DNA of 23,329 nt. It comes from a virus. This document shows positions 14,837 through 20,325 of the stretch, in pieces. The notes beneath the pieces are model-generated. The model worked only from the letters and a program-made list of their open reading frames with translations, was not told the DNA's origin and ran no database searches. Position numbers and translations under genes: made by a program. The stretch's first letter is position 1. Every line of letters begins with the position of its first letter. The stretch spans positions 1 through 23,329 of IMG/VR virus record IMGVR_UViG_3300033571_013806, one strand, 5' to 3'.

Positions 14837-15042
14837 CCGTCCAGTTCCTCGTCAACGTCGGCCACCGCGCACGCCAAGCAATAGGCCCGCTCGGCATCGC
14901 GCAGCGCGCGCATGGCTTCATCATGCAGCACGCATGCGCTTGTCTTCGCGGCGTAGGCGTCGAGTTCCGCCCGTCGTGCGGCCTCAAGTTCAAACCACTT
15001 GGCCTCTACGGCTTTGATCTTTTCCATGTGGGTTCTACTCAT
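14833..15042 (-). CDS. Small charged helical protein, unknown
   Basis: The ATG at 15042 overlaps the stop of the preceding gene (TGATG), giving 69 residues. The product is a nearly continuous helix, rich in Ala, Glu and Lys/Arg (KIKAVEAKWFELEAARRAEL), with two later cysteines (YCLAC) and an acidic end, so a short coiled coil is likely. It is the last gene of the minus-strand operon; its stop overlaps the stop of the convergent gene by three to four bases. I do not recognise a family. Being at the distal end of an early operon suggests an accessory, possibly host-takeover, protein, but nothing in the sequence proves it. Confidence 0.55.
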   Translation of the reverse strand: MSRTHMEKIKAVEAKWFELEAARRAELDAYAAKTSACVLHDEAMRALRDAERAYCLACAVADVDEELDG

Positions 15043-15320
15043 CACTGCACCGCGTAGCGCCGCAGCCGCATTGCGACGGACTGCGCGATGTGCTCGGCGG
15101 TATCAAGGTCTACGGCCTCGCCTTCGGCCACCACGGATCCGCAGGATGCACGCCATTCCCACGCGCCGTCGTCCTTGGCGGTCACGCGCCAGTGGCAGCG
15201 CGACGCCTGCGCCACGTCAGCGGGTGACGGTGGAGGCAGGGGCAACGCATGCGCGCGCATCCAGCCGCGACCGATGGCGCGGAGGATGGCGCGGACGCGA
15301 GACCTGGGAGTGGTGGACAT
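15042..15320 (-). CDS. Small protein of unknown function
   Basis: Two starts are possible: ATG at 15320, with GAGGAG seven bases upstream, and ATG at 15344, which overlaps the previous stop (TGATG). I prefer 15320 for its ribosome site; it gives 92 residues, the other 100. The product has a basic helical start (RVRAILRAIGRGWMRAH), a proline run, then a small alpha/beta region (CHWRVTAKDDGAWEWRASCG) and a C-terminal helix (DTAEHIAQSVAMRLRR). The middle reads like a compact strand-strand-helix domain. No family is recognised. It is coupled to genes on both sides within the minus operon. Confidence 0.55.
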   Translation of the reverse strand: MSTTPRSRVRAILRAIGRGWMRAHALPLPPPSPADVAQASRCHWRVTAKDDGAWEWRASCGSVVAEGEAVDLDTAEHIAQSVAMRLRRYAVQ

Positions 15321-15343
15321 GATGCGCTCCTCGTCGTCTGCCA

Positions 15344-15538
15344 TCATGCGAGGCCCAGCTTGCGGGCGATTGCAGGCAGCCACGCGGCGTGCGTGACGCC
15401 GTCCTCGTCCGTGACGGTGGACGGCATTGGCTCGGTCGTGACCGCGGTGGGCACCACGTCAACATACACGCGCCCGTCGGCGTCGAGCCATGCACCGGGA
15501 ACCTGCGGATGCGGGTAGATCGTGCGGCTTGAAGTCAT
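15344..15538 (-). CDS. Small protein of unknown function
   Basis: The ATG at 15538 is preceded by AGGAGGTGA (extended SD) and overlaps the stop of the preceding gene by four bases (ATGA). The product is 64 residues, with IYPHPQVPGAWLDADGRVYV at its start and a short helix (WLPAIARKLGL) at the end. The opening resembles a small beta hairpin; DADGRVYVDV suggests a short beta unit seen in many phage accessory proteins. No family is recognised. It is flanked by small genes of similar kind. Confidence 0.6.
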   Translation of the reverse strand: MTSSRTIYPHPQVPGAWLDADGRVYVDVVPTAVTTEPMPSTVTDEDGVTHAAWLPAIARKLGLA

Positions 15539-15681
15539 GGCGTCACCTCCTCGTAATCCGTGTGGATGCGCGGGACGCCGCGCCATCCGTTGGTGCCGCG
15601 CTTGCGCCACTTCTTGTCCACGCGCGCGCGCCTGTGCATCTTGCGCTTGGCGTCTGTGGGCCACGGGATGCAGACCCTCAT
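15535..15681 (-). CDS. Very small basic protein (48 residues)
   Basis: On the minus strand ATG at 15681-15679 opens a frame of 48 codons ending in TGA at 15537-15535. It begins MRVCIPWPTDAKRKMHRRAR and ends DYEEVTP, with about 15 Lys/Arg residues and four Trp or Tyr residues, so it is strongly basic and probably binds nucleic acid or an acidic partner. The start overlaps the previous stop by four bases and has AGGTGACGCC just upstream; its own stop overlaps the next ATG by four bases with the same AGGTGACGCC cassette. The perfect fit between two coupled junctions, closing an otherwise empty gap, argues that it is real. Confidence 0.65.
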   Translation of the reverse strand: MRVCIPWPTDAKRKMHRRARVDKKWRKRGTNGWRGVPRIHTDYEEVTP

Positions 15682-16043
15682 GGCGTCACCTGTGCATGGG
15701 CGGCGCAGTATGCGCCATGGGTTGCGTGATGGAGACAGCGCGAATGCAGGTCACCGATCCCCATGTAGTTGGCCACAAGGATCTCATCGTGATCGCACAG
15801 AAACGGCCTGCGTCTTTCCGCGCGCATGCGCTCCGTGGCTTTCCACGCGGCTGCCTTGGCCGCGGTGTCCGTCGCGTAGCGCGTTGGAAGCCGCGTGCTG
15901 TCGCCGCCAGGCGTGGTCACCGTCGCACGCCACGCACCCGGCACGCGGTAAACGTCGGCCACCCATCCGTCGTGTGAAGTGCGCTCCCACCTGGGATGCA
16001 CGCCCGTGCGGCTGTCGTGCCGCGTCCAGTTGCGGTGGCTCAT
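15678..16043 (-). CDS. Cys/His-rich protein, unknown
   Basis: The ATG at 16043 overlaps the preceding stop by four bases and has GAGGAGG about seven bases upstream; 121 residues. The first half (about 1-75) contains a strand-rich stretch (WVADVYRVPGAWRATVTTPG) followed by a helix (DTAAKAAAWKATERMRAE), like a small dsRBD-sized alpha/beta unit. The second half has Cys83-x-His85, Cys103-x-His105-His106 and Cys113-xx-His116, which could form a zinc site. No family is recognised. It lies in the middle of the minus operon of coupled small genes. Confidence 0.6.
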   Translation of the reverse strand: MSHRNWTRHDSRTGVHPRWERTSHDGWVADVYRVPGAWRATVTTPGGDSTRLPTRYATDTAAKAAAWKATERMRAERRRPFLCDHDEILVANYMGIGDLHSRCLHHATHGAYCAAHAQVTP

Positions 16044-16639
16044 GCGCGGCCCTCCTCGATGGCGGAGGGCAGGTGCGGCCCGCTCCACCCGAGCGCGCGA
16101 GCCATGCGCGCCAGCGATTCCGGGTAGAGGTCCGGCGGCTCCACGTCCAGCACGCGGGACGCCAAGCGGGTGCAGATCATGGCGCCGCGCACGGCGTCGT
16201 GCACCTGCGCCCTGTTCTTGATGCCGGACGCAACGCCGACGCTGCCGCGGAACGGCATTGGGAGATTGTCGAGGAACGCCACCAGCGCAGTAAGCGTGGC
16301 CTGCCCGATCTCCGCCGGGTCATACGGCGGGCGCTCGTAGGCCAGCCGCATGAAGCGATCCATGCCCGCCTGCCCGACGTGGCAGCGCCACAGCAGCGGC
16401 GCACCGTGGCCCGTCTGCGGCACGCCATAGGAGGCGCCCCATGGCATGAAGGTCGCGCGCGGCACGTCGCCATCCAGCCGCAGCAGGTAGCCGCCCACGC
16501 GGGCGACCACGTAGGCGTGCGTGCCGTGCCGGTCAGGGCCGTGGATACCTGGGCCGCCAAGCGCGGTGATGCTGGCGCGGTTGATCGCAAACCCGTGCGG
16601 GGTATGCGTGCGGTGGTGGACTGCGAGGTAGATGGTCAT
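16040..16639 (-). CDS. Unknown protein; possible permuted papain-fold (NlpC/P60-like) enzyme
   Basis: The ATG at 16639 overlaps the previous stop by four bases; 199 residues. Visible features are HGTHAYVVARVGGYLLRLDG with His41, then YERPPYDPAEIG (residues 101-112), and later AMICTRLASRVL with Cys156, followed by EPPDLYPESLARM. A His on a strand first and a helix-capping Cys second, with a YD region between, is the order of permuted papain-fold proteins (YiiX/YaeF and LRAT type). This is a pattern match by eye and could be wrong. If right, it could act on peptidoglycan, lipid or a host protein. It sits in an early operon, away from the lysis genes. Confidence 0.55.
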   Translation of the reverse strand: MTIYLAVHHRTHTPHGFAINRASITALGGPGIHGPDRHGTHAYVVARVGGYLLRLDGDVPRATFMPWGASYGVPQTGHGAPLLWRCHVGQAGMDRFMRLAYERPPYDPAEIGQATLTALVAFLDNLPMPFRGSVGVASGIKNRAQVHDAVRGAMICTRLASRVLDVEPPDLYPESLARMARALGWSGPHLPSAIEEGRA

Positions 16640-16965
16640 GGGCACGGCTCCGTTTCTCCAAGCACCTTGTCGCATGCGTCGATGACGTCGCGCAGGTTTG
16701 ACCGCTCTTGCTTGTTGCCGCAGTCAGAGCATGAGCACCAGCCACTGCATGACGAGCGGCGGATGTCTTCAAGGTCTTGAAAGGCGGCATACTTCACCTG
16801 CTTGCACAGCTCGCGGTCATTGCGCGACCACGAATACTTGTTCGCCAGCGCGTAGCGGTACACCACGAGCAGCGCGCGCGATAGATCCAACTCACGCAGC
16901 GCCAGTGCATGCTTGTGCTGGTCAAACGCGGCGAACGCGTCCGCCTTCTTCTTGCGCGTCGTCAT
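16636..16965 (-). CDS. Helical protein with cysteine cluster, unknown
   Basis: The ATG at 16965 overlaps the previous stop by four bases, with GGAGG about nine bases upstream; 109 residues. The N-terminus is basic (TTRKKKADAF), followed by helices (ALRELDLSRALLVVYRYALA) and then a cluster, SSCSGWCSCSDCGNKQ (Cys73, 77, 79, 82), with Cys54, Cys98 and Cys108 elsewhere. The cluster may bind zinc or an iron-sulfur group. No family is recognised. It lies between a zinc-ribbon-like gene and the possible papain-fold gene in the minus operon. Confidence 0.6.
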   Translation of the reverse strand: MTTRKKKADAFAAFDQHKHALALRELDLSRALLVVYRYALANKYSWSRNDRELCKQVKYAAFQDLEDIRRSSCSGWCSCSDCGNKQERSNLRDVIDACDKVLGETEPCP

Positions 16966-17141
16966 GGCTGCGCCTCCTCGGGCTGCGCGTCGTCGTCATC
17001 CATCGGCGACATGGCCACGCAGTGGTCGCACACGCCGTCCGCGTTGAGGTCGGTAGACCCGATCCCGCACACCTCGCACGGCTCTGGACGATGGTCACAA
17101 GAGGGATCGCCGGGGTGGCAACCGCAGCACCATGGGCTCAT
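16962..17141 (-). CDS. Zinc-ribbon-like miniprotein
   Basis: The ATG at 17141 overlaps the stop of the regulator gene (TGATG), with GGAGG five bases before it; 59 residues. It contains eight cysteines: Cys5, 6, 8, 15 and then CEVC (22, 25) and CDHC (38, 41), spaced like a treble-clef or zinc ribbon, with an acidic tail (MDDDDAQPEEAQP). The CEVC ... LNADGVCDHC half is similar to CERC ... LSDSGLCEPC in the 69-residue protein at 20116-20325, so the two may be paralogues. Zinc binding is inferred. A role as a small transcription or replication adaptor is possible, not shown. Confidence 0.65.
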   Translation of the reverse strand: MSPWCCGCHPGDPSCDHRPEPCEVCGIGSTDLNADGVCDHCVAMSPMDDDDAQPEEAQP

Positions 17142-17362
17142 CACAGCCTCCGCAAGATCCGCAGGCCAAGCAGGCCCACGAGAAGTTCAACCGTTGACGG
17201 GAGAGGTTCGTTTAGCCCTCGCTCCCACGCAGACACCGCAGCGCGCGTCAACCCAACGCATGCCGCGATATCCGCATGGGAAGCCCCGGCCCGTACGCGC
17301 ACACGACGGAACGACGCCGCGTCAAACCTGTATGCCTTGCCGTTCACGTCGTATGCACGCAC
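17141..17362 (-). CDS. XRE-family (Cro/CI-type) helix-turn-helix regulator
   Basis: The start is a GTG at 17362 with GAGGTGA and five bases of spacing, a strong site. The 73-residue product is almost only a DNA-binding domain: VRVRAGASHADIAACVGLTR followed by AAVSAWERGLNEPLPSTVEL, the classic helix-turn-helix with Ser/Trp-Glu-x-Gly signature (AVSAWERG). There is no dimerisation or peptidase domain, so it is Cro-like in size. Its gene is the third main gene of the minus operon, and a palindromic site lies in the divergent control region upstream, a plausible target for feedback regulation of both early operons. Its target is inferred. Confidence 0.85.
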   Translation of the reverse strand: MRAYDVNGKAYRFDAASFRRVRVRAGASHADIAACVGLTRAAVSAWERGLNEPLPSTVELLVGLLGLRILRRL

Positions 17363-17371
17363 GGTGTCACC

Positions 17372-17857
17372 TCACGCCAGCTTGGGCTTGCCAGCCATGA
17401 ACGCCGGGGGCTTCTTGGTAGCACCGGGCGCAGCCGCGGGAACGGGCAGCGACGCGCCGCCCGCGGGCATGACGTCGTTGATCACGTTCTTGGCTTCGAA
17501 GGCGCCGGACGCCTTGAGCGTGCCGACCTTGATGATGACGTCGCCCACCAGCGAGTCCACGTCCTTTTCGGTGGGCATGCCCAGGGCAACCTGGAGTTTG
17601 GCGAGGCGGCTGCGGTCACGCGCCACGCGCTTGGGGTCCGGCCCCGCCACGGTGAACTTCTCCTTGACGAAGCGGCGCGCGTGCGGCCCCTCGGTGATGG
17701 TGTACGACGTGGCCAGCGTCGTGCTGCCGTCCTCATTCTGGAAGACCTTCCACCTGTCGATCTTCGCGGCGTATTCGCCGTCCGGCAGGAGGCCACCGGA
17801 GAACCCGGCGGACGGGGCAACCGTCGTGGAATCAAAGTCAAGCGTGTACGTGCTCAT
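17372..17857 (-). CDS. DUF669-like protein, ssDNA-binding partner candidate
   Basis: The ATG at 17857 gives 161 residues; the upstream purine stretch GGAAGAGAGAGAGAAG serves as a weak ribosome site. The N-terminal part has FSGGLLPDGEYAAKIDRWKV, the LLP-x-G-x-Y signature of DUF669-type phage proteins, then a strand-rich region (TTLATSYTITEGPHARRFVK) and a disordered Ala/Pro/Lys tail (about 132-161) as often seen in single-strand binding proteins. DUF669 genes commonly sit beside Sak4-like recombinases or replication genes; this one follows directly a Sak4-like gene. A single-strand binding or recombination accessory function is likely but not shown by a catalytic residue. No acidic SSB-type tip is present. 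Confidence 0.65.
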   Translation of the reverse strand: MSTYTLDFDSTTVAPSAGFSGGLLPDGEYAAKIDRWKVFQNEDGSTTLATSYTITEGPHARRFVKEKFTVAGPDPKRVARDRSRLAKLQVALGMPTEKDVDSLVGDVIIKVGTLKASGAFEAKNVINDVMPAGGASLPVPAAAPGATKKPPAFMAGKPKLA

Positions 17858-17946
17858 GGCTTCTCTCTCTCTTCCGTGCTGCTCGTATGCGGCGCCCATC
17901 TCCGCGTCAGGGCTGGGCCGGGATTACGGCTCCGGCGGGCCGTCAT
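17854..17946 (-). CDS. Possible leader peptide or micro-ORF (30 residues)
   Basis: In the 95-base gap between the Sak4-like and DUF669-like genes, ATG at 17946-17944 opens 30 codons (MTARRSRNPGPALTRRWAPH ...) ending in TGA that overlaps the DUF669 ATG by four bases (ATGA). The overlap type matches the other junctions of this operon, and the peptide is basic. No ribosome binding site stands before its ATG, so it may be chance or be read only by ribosomes finishing the upstream gene, two bases beyond its stop region. Low confidence. Confidence 0.25.
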   Translation of the reverse strand: MTARRSRNPGPALTRRWAPHTSSTEEREKP

Positions 17947-17952
17947 GCAAGG

Positions 17953-18672
17953 TTATTCCGCGGGCTGCACCGTGCCGCGAATCTTGGCGAGGATGGCGCC
18001 GAGGTCCGCAGGCTCCAGCGGGTCAAGCTTGCCGGACCTGTCCTTGGCGTCAACCTTCGTGCCCGCTGCGGTCTGCAGCAGGCGCACCGTGTTCCCATCC
18101 GCGTCCTTGTGGACGCTGAGATAGAAGACCTCGTCCACCAGGTACGGCAACGCGTTGCCCAACTTGCTGCCCGGCAGCATGGGGCGGATCACGGCGGGCG
18201 AATCCTCGTCGGGCTTCCACTGCTCGGCCTTGGCGATCAAGTAGACGTCGCACGCGAGGTCACGGAATGACTTGACCAGCGCCACCATCTGGTCCTGCAG
18301 TTCGCCGTATGCCTTGCGCGGGTCGCGCGTGTTGCCCTTCTCCGCCGCGAGCACGGCCTCGGCAACCTCTGACACGCTGTCCACCGCGAGCCAGTCCAGT
18401 TCGCCAGCCGCAACCGCGGCCTTGGCGGCCACGTACACCTCGCGGACGTCTGCGATGGTGCGGACCTCCACGACGCTGACGTCACCGCGCACCTCTCCCG
18501 CCTCAACAAGGCGGCGCAGCGCCAGCAGCCCGGCCTCCGCTGAGATCACAATCCCACGCCCCGGCAGGGTTGCCATCAGCGTGGTCTTGCCACTGCCCGC
18601 AAAGCCAAACGTCAGCGCCTTCACCTTGCCGTCACTCACCACCTCGGACAACTTCCTGAACACGATCGCCAT
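17953..18672 (-). CDS. Sak4-like RecA-fold ATPase (single-strand annealing recombinase candidate)
   Basis: The ATG at 18672 has GGAGG eight bases upstream; the frame is open farther up, but into the control region. The 239-residue product has a Walker A motif GFAGSGKTT (23-31), a Walker B-like ELDWLAVDS (91-99), KSFRDLACDVYLIAKAEQW (134-152) resembling the RecA core strand, and a C-terminal region with TVRLLQTAAGTKVDAKDRSG. This is the pattern of short RecA-fold phage ATPases (AAA_24/Sak4 type), which promote single-strand annealing with an SSB. The DUF669 gene downstream and the Cas4-like nuclease across the divergent region support a recombination/replication role. A general NTPase of replication is the alternative. 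Confidence 0.75.
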   Translation of the reverse strand: MAIVFRKLSEVVSDGKVKALTFGFAGSGKTTLMATLPGRGIVISAEAGLLALRRLVEAGEVRGDVSVVEVRTIADVREVYVAAKAAVAAGELDWLAVDSVSEVAEAVLAAEKGNTRDPRKAYGELQDQMVALVKSFRDLACDVYLIAKAEQWKPDEDSPAVIRPMLPGSKLGNALPYLVDEVFYLSVHKDADGNTVRLLQTAAGTKVDAKDRSGKLDPLEPADLGAILAKIRGTVQPAE

Positions 18673-18839
18673 GGTCCTGCCTCCGTGCGCCTGCCGTCTG
18701 CGGCGCCGCTCTTGTGTGTCCTCCTTTTGCCCGCGTCCGGTGATCTGTGCAAGGGTAAAGTTTCTACGTAGAAAGAAATCGCTAGACACGTGCACCCGCC
18801 AGCGGGCACAACACCGGCACACACAGGAGGTCACCCCAG
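18673..18839. promoter_or_regulatory. Divergent early control region
   Basis: This 167-base stretch separates the two oppositely directed early operons and must hold both promoters, though no pair of -35/-10 boxes is convincing by eye. It contains an AT-rich island (about 18752-18780) in an otherwise GC-rich sequence, a 14-base palindrome, CACGTG at 18787-18792 and a small inverted repeat CCCGC-CA-GCGGG (18795-18806). On the minus strand an SD-like AAAAGGAGGAC (18728-18718) is not followed by any start codon at usable distance. AGGAGG at 18825-18830 serves the plus-strand gene. Confidence 0.6.
18761..18774. promoter_or_regulatory. Perfect 14-base palindrome, operator candidate
   Basis: TTTCTACGTAGAAA reads identically on both strands, centred between 18767 and 18768. 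It lies in the AT-rich part of the divergent control region. Its size and symmetry suit binding of a dimeric helix-turn-helix repressor; the XRE-type protein encoded at 17141-17362 is the nearest candidate. Binding is inferred; no second copy was noticed in the window. Confidence 0.6.
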
Positions 18840-19781
18840 ATGCGCCGCTTGCCATCCTTTTCCCAGTGGGACCGCGCCCTCGCGTGCCAGCCCAGCGAGA
18901 CGCTGCGCCACGTGCGCACGCCGTCGCCACACGCCAAGCGCGGATCCGCGCTTCACAAGTTCATGGAGATATACGTCAGCACCAACCGCGACCGGGAGGC
19001 CGCGCTTGCGGCCATCCACGAGGAGTTCCGCGCCGAGGCCGCACGCATTGACGTGGGCAACTTCGCGTTCCCCGCCGAGGTAGCCACGGAGGTAGCCGTT
19101 GGACTGGATCTGCTGCGGCAGGAGGCGCGGACGCTGGACGTCGCGTACCGCGCATACCCTGATCCCGCGTCCCCGTGGGAGACGCATGGAACGCTGGACC
19201 TGATCGGCAGGGACGGAGATCACGGGGACAAGGACGGCATGGTGGTCCTTGACTACAAGTTTGGCTTTGCCGAGACGGAGAGCACCGACGGGATGCAGCT
19301 TGCGCTGGGCGCCGCCAGCGCGCTGGCGCTGGAGCCATCAGCAGAGCGCGCATGGGTTGGCATCGTCCGTCTTGTGGACGGCGTCATGCTCAAGCCCTAC
19401 ATGAGGACCGAGCCGTACACGCGCGACAGCCTGCGACCCGTCATTGAGCGCGCGCTTACGTGGGCCGCCAAGTTCCGCGCGGGCGAACTGTCGCGCACCT
19501 ACGAGATGGGTGACCATTGCCGCTACTGCCCGGCCTTCCGCGTGTGCCCGGCGCAGGTGCACCTGCTGCGTGGCGGCTTTGCCGAGGACAACGACGCGAT
19601 CACGGATCTGCCAGCAGCATACGAGCGGGTCACGCGGCTGGACCGCGCGCTGCGGGTGGCCAAGGACCAGTTGAGGGAGCACGCGTTGCGCGAGCCCATC
19701 CCCATGGGTGATGGCCGCGTGTACGGGATGGTCAACGGACAGGTGCGGGCGCACCGCCCGCGGGAAGGTGGTGGCGAATGA
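18840..19781 (+). CDS. Cas4/RecB-like PD-(D/E)XK nuclease with iron-sulfur cysteines
   Basis: The ATG at 18840 follows AGGAGG at 18825-18830; 313 residues. Motifs in order: RGSALHKFME (His39, motif I), HGTLDLIG (Asp120), VVLDYKFG (Asp138, Lys140), and MQLALGA (Gln153), the active-site set of RecB-family nucleases. Cys16 near the N-terminus plus Cys227, Cys230 and Cys236 (HCRYCPAFRVCP) fit the four ligands of a [4Fe-4S] cluster as in Cas4 and AddB. It probably resects DNA ends, supplying single strands for the Sak4-like recombinase encoded divergently. No CRISPR array or Cas1 gene is near, so it is a stand-alone phage version. Substrate polarity is unknown. Confidence 0.8.
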   Translation: MRRLPSFSQWDRALACQPSETLRHVRTPSPHAKRGSALHKFMEIYVSTNRDREAALAAIHEEFRAEAARIDVGNFAFPAEVATEVAVGLDLLRQEARTLDVAYRAYPDPASPWETHGTLDLIGRDGDHGDKDGMVVLDYKFGFAETESTDGMQLALGAASALALEPSAERAWVGIVRLVDGVMLKPYMRTEPYTRDSLRPVIERALTWAAKFRAGELSRTYEMGDHCRYCPAFRVCPAQVHLLRGGFAEDNDAITDLPAAYERVTRLDRALRVAKDQLREHALREPIPMGDGRVYGMVNGQVRAHRPREGGGE

Positions 19782-20119
19782 TGACCGAGGACGAAGTGGT
19801 GGCCACGATGCTGGTCAGCATGGCCGGGCAGATCGGCGTGCTGCGCGCGAAGAACCGCGCGTTGCGCCGCGAGGTGGAGCACCTGCGCAAGGTGGCCGAG
19901 AAGGCGCGCCGCAAGGCGTTGCGCCGCAAGGCTGATGCTGGTTTTTGGGGGCCGAACGAGCGCACGCGATACGTCGAACAGCTTGACTTTGCGCTGCGCG
20001 TCTGTGCGGCGGATCAGCGCTGGCATCCTGAATGGCGTTATGAGGGAACTCATGAACTGGCGCGCGCAGGATTCTTGCGCGGACGCGCAGACGCACTCTG
20101 TCAGGGGGTGCCGCGATGA
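19778..20119 (+). CDS. Coiled-coil basic protein, unknown
   Basis: The ATG at 19778 overlaps the preceding stop by four bases, with GGAAGGTGG upstream; an ATG at 19781 is equally possible. The 113-residue product begins with a helix and a leucine-heptad, highly basic coiled coil (RAKNRALRREVEHLRKVAEK, about 24-50), followed by a less regular part (NERTRYVEQLDFALRVCAAD). The basic coiled coil could bind nucleic acid. No family is recognised. It is coupled at both ends to neighbours in the early plus-strand operon. Confidence 0.6.
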   Translation: MMTEDEVVATMLVSMAGQIGVLRAKNRALRREVEHLRKVAEKARRKALRRKADAGFWGPNERTRYVEQLDFALRVCAADQRWHPEWRYEGTHELARAGFLRGRADALCQGVPR

Positions 20120-20325
20120 GGCGCTTCATCGACATGGAAGATGGGGAGCGGGTCTACGCGGAGGACGTGGGCGCGTCGTCCGCGCCCGACTGCCGCTGCG
20201 GCGACGGGCCGTGCGAGTGCCCGGCGCGCTGCGAGCGGTGCGACCGGCTCACGGATGACGGGCTGTCTGACAGCGGCCTGTGCGAGCCGTGCGTCATTGC
20301 GATGGAGACAAGGGGGCCGGGATGA
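20116..20325 (+). CDS. Zinc-ribbon-like miniprotein
   Basis: The ATG at 20116 overlaps the preceding stop (ATGA); 69 residues. Cysteines are at 26, 28, 33, 35, then CERC (39, 42) and CEPC (56, 59), a zinc ribbon spacing, after an acidic start (RRFIDMEDGERVYAEDVG). The CERCDRLTDDGLSDSGLCEPC half resembles CEVC ... LNADGVCDHC in the 59-residue protein at 16962-17141 on the opposite strand. Zinc binding is inferred; the partner is unknown. It is one of three successive cysteine-rich small genes here. Confidence 0.65.
   Translation: MRRFIDMEDGERVYAEDVGASSAPDCRCGDGPCECPARCERCDRLTDDGLSDSGLCEPCVIAMETRGPG

Noticed and set aside
15560-16780. Long plus-strand frame of 406 codons
   Set aside because: It runs antisense to a chain of minus-strand genes that have SD sites and ATGA overlaps. 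Its product is a low-complexity Arg/His/Ala sequence, as expected from the opposite strand of GC-rich genes.
16698-18119. Long plus-strand frame of 473 codons
   Set aside because: It lies opposite the zinc-ribbon-like, XRE, DUF669 and Sak4-like genes, whose motifs are recognisable. It has no ribosome site and no recognisable domain.
18718-18728. SD-like AAAAGGAGGAC on the minus strand as a gene start
   Set aside because: No ATG, GTG or TTG follows at usable spacing, so it does not open a gene; the Sak4-like gene has its own GGAGG near 18684.
18795-18806. CCCGC-CA-GCGGG as a hairpin terminator
   Set aside because: A two-base loop is too small for a stable hairpin and no T tract follows; it may at most be a small protein site.
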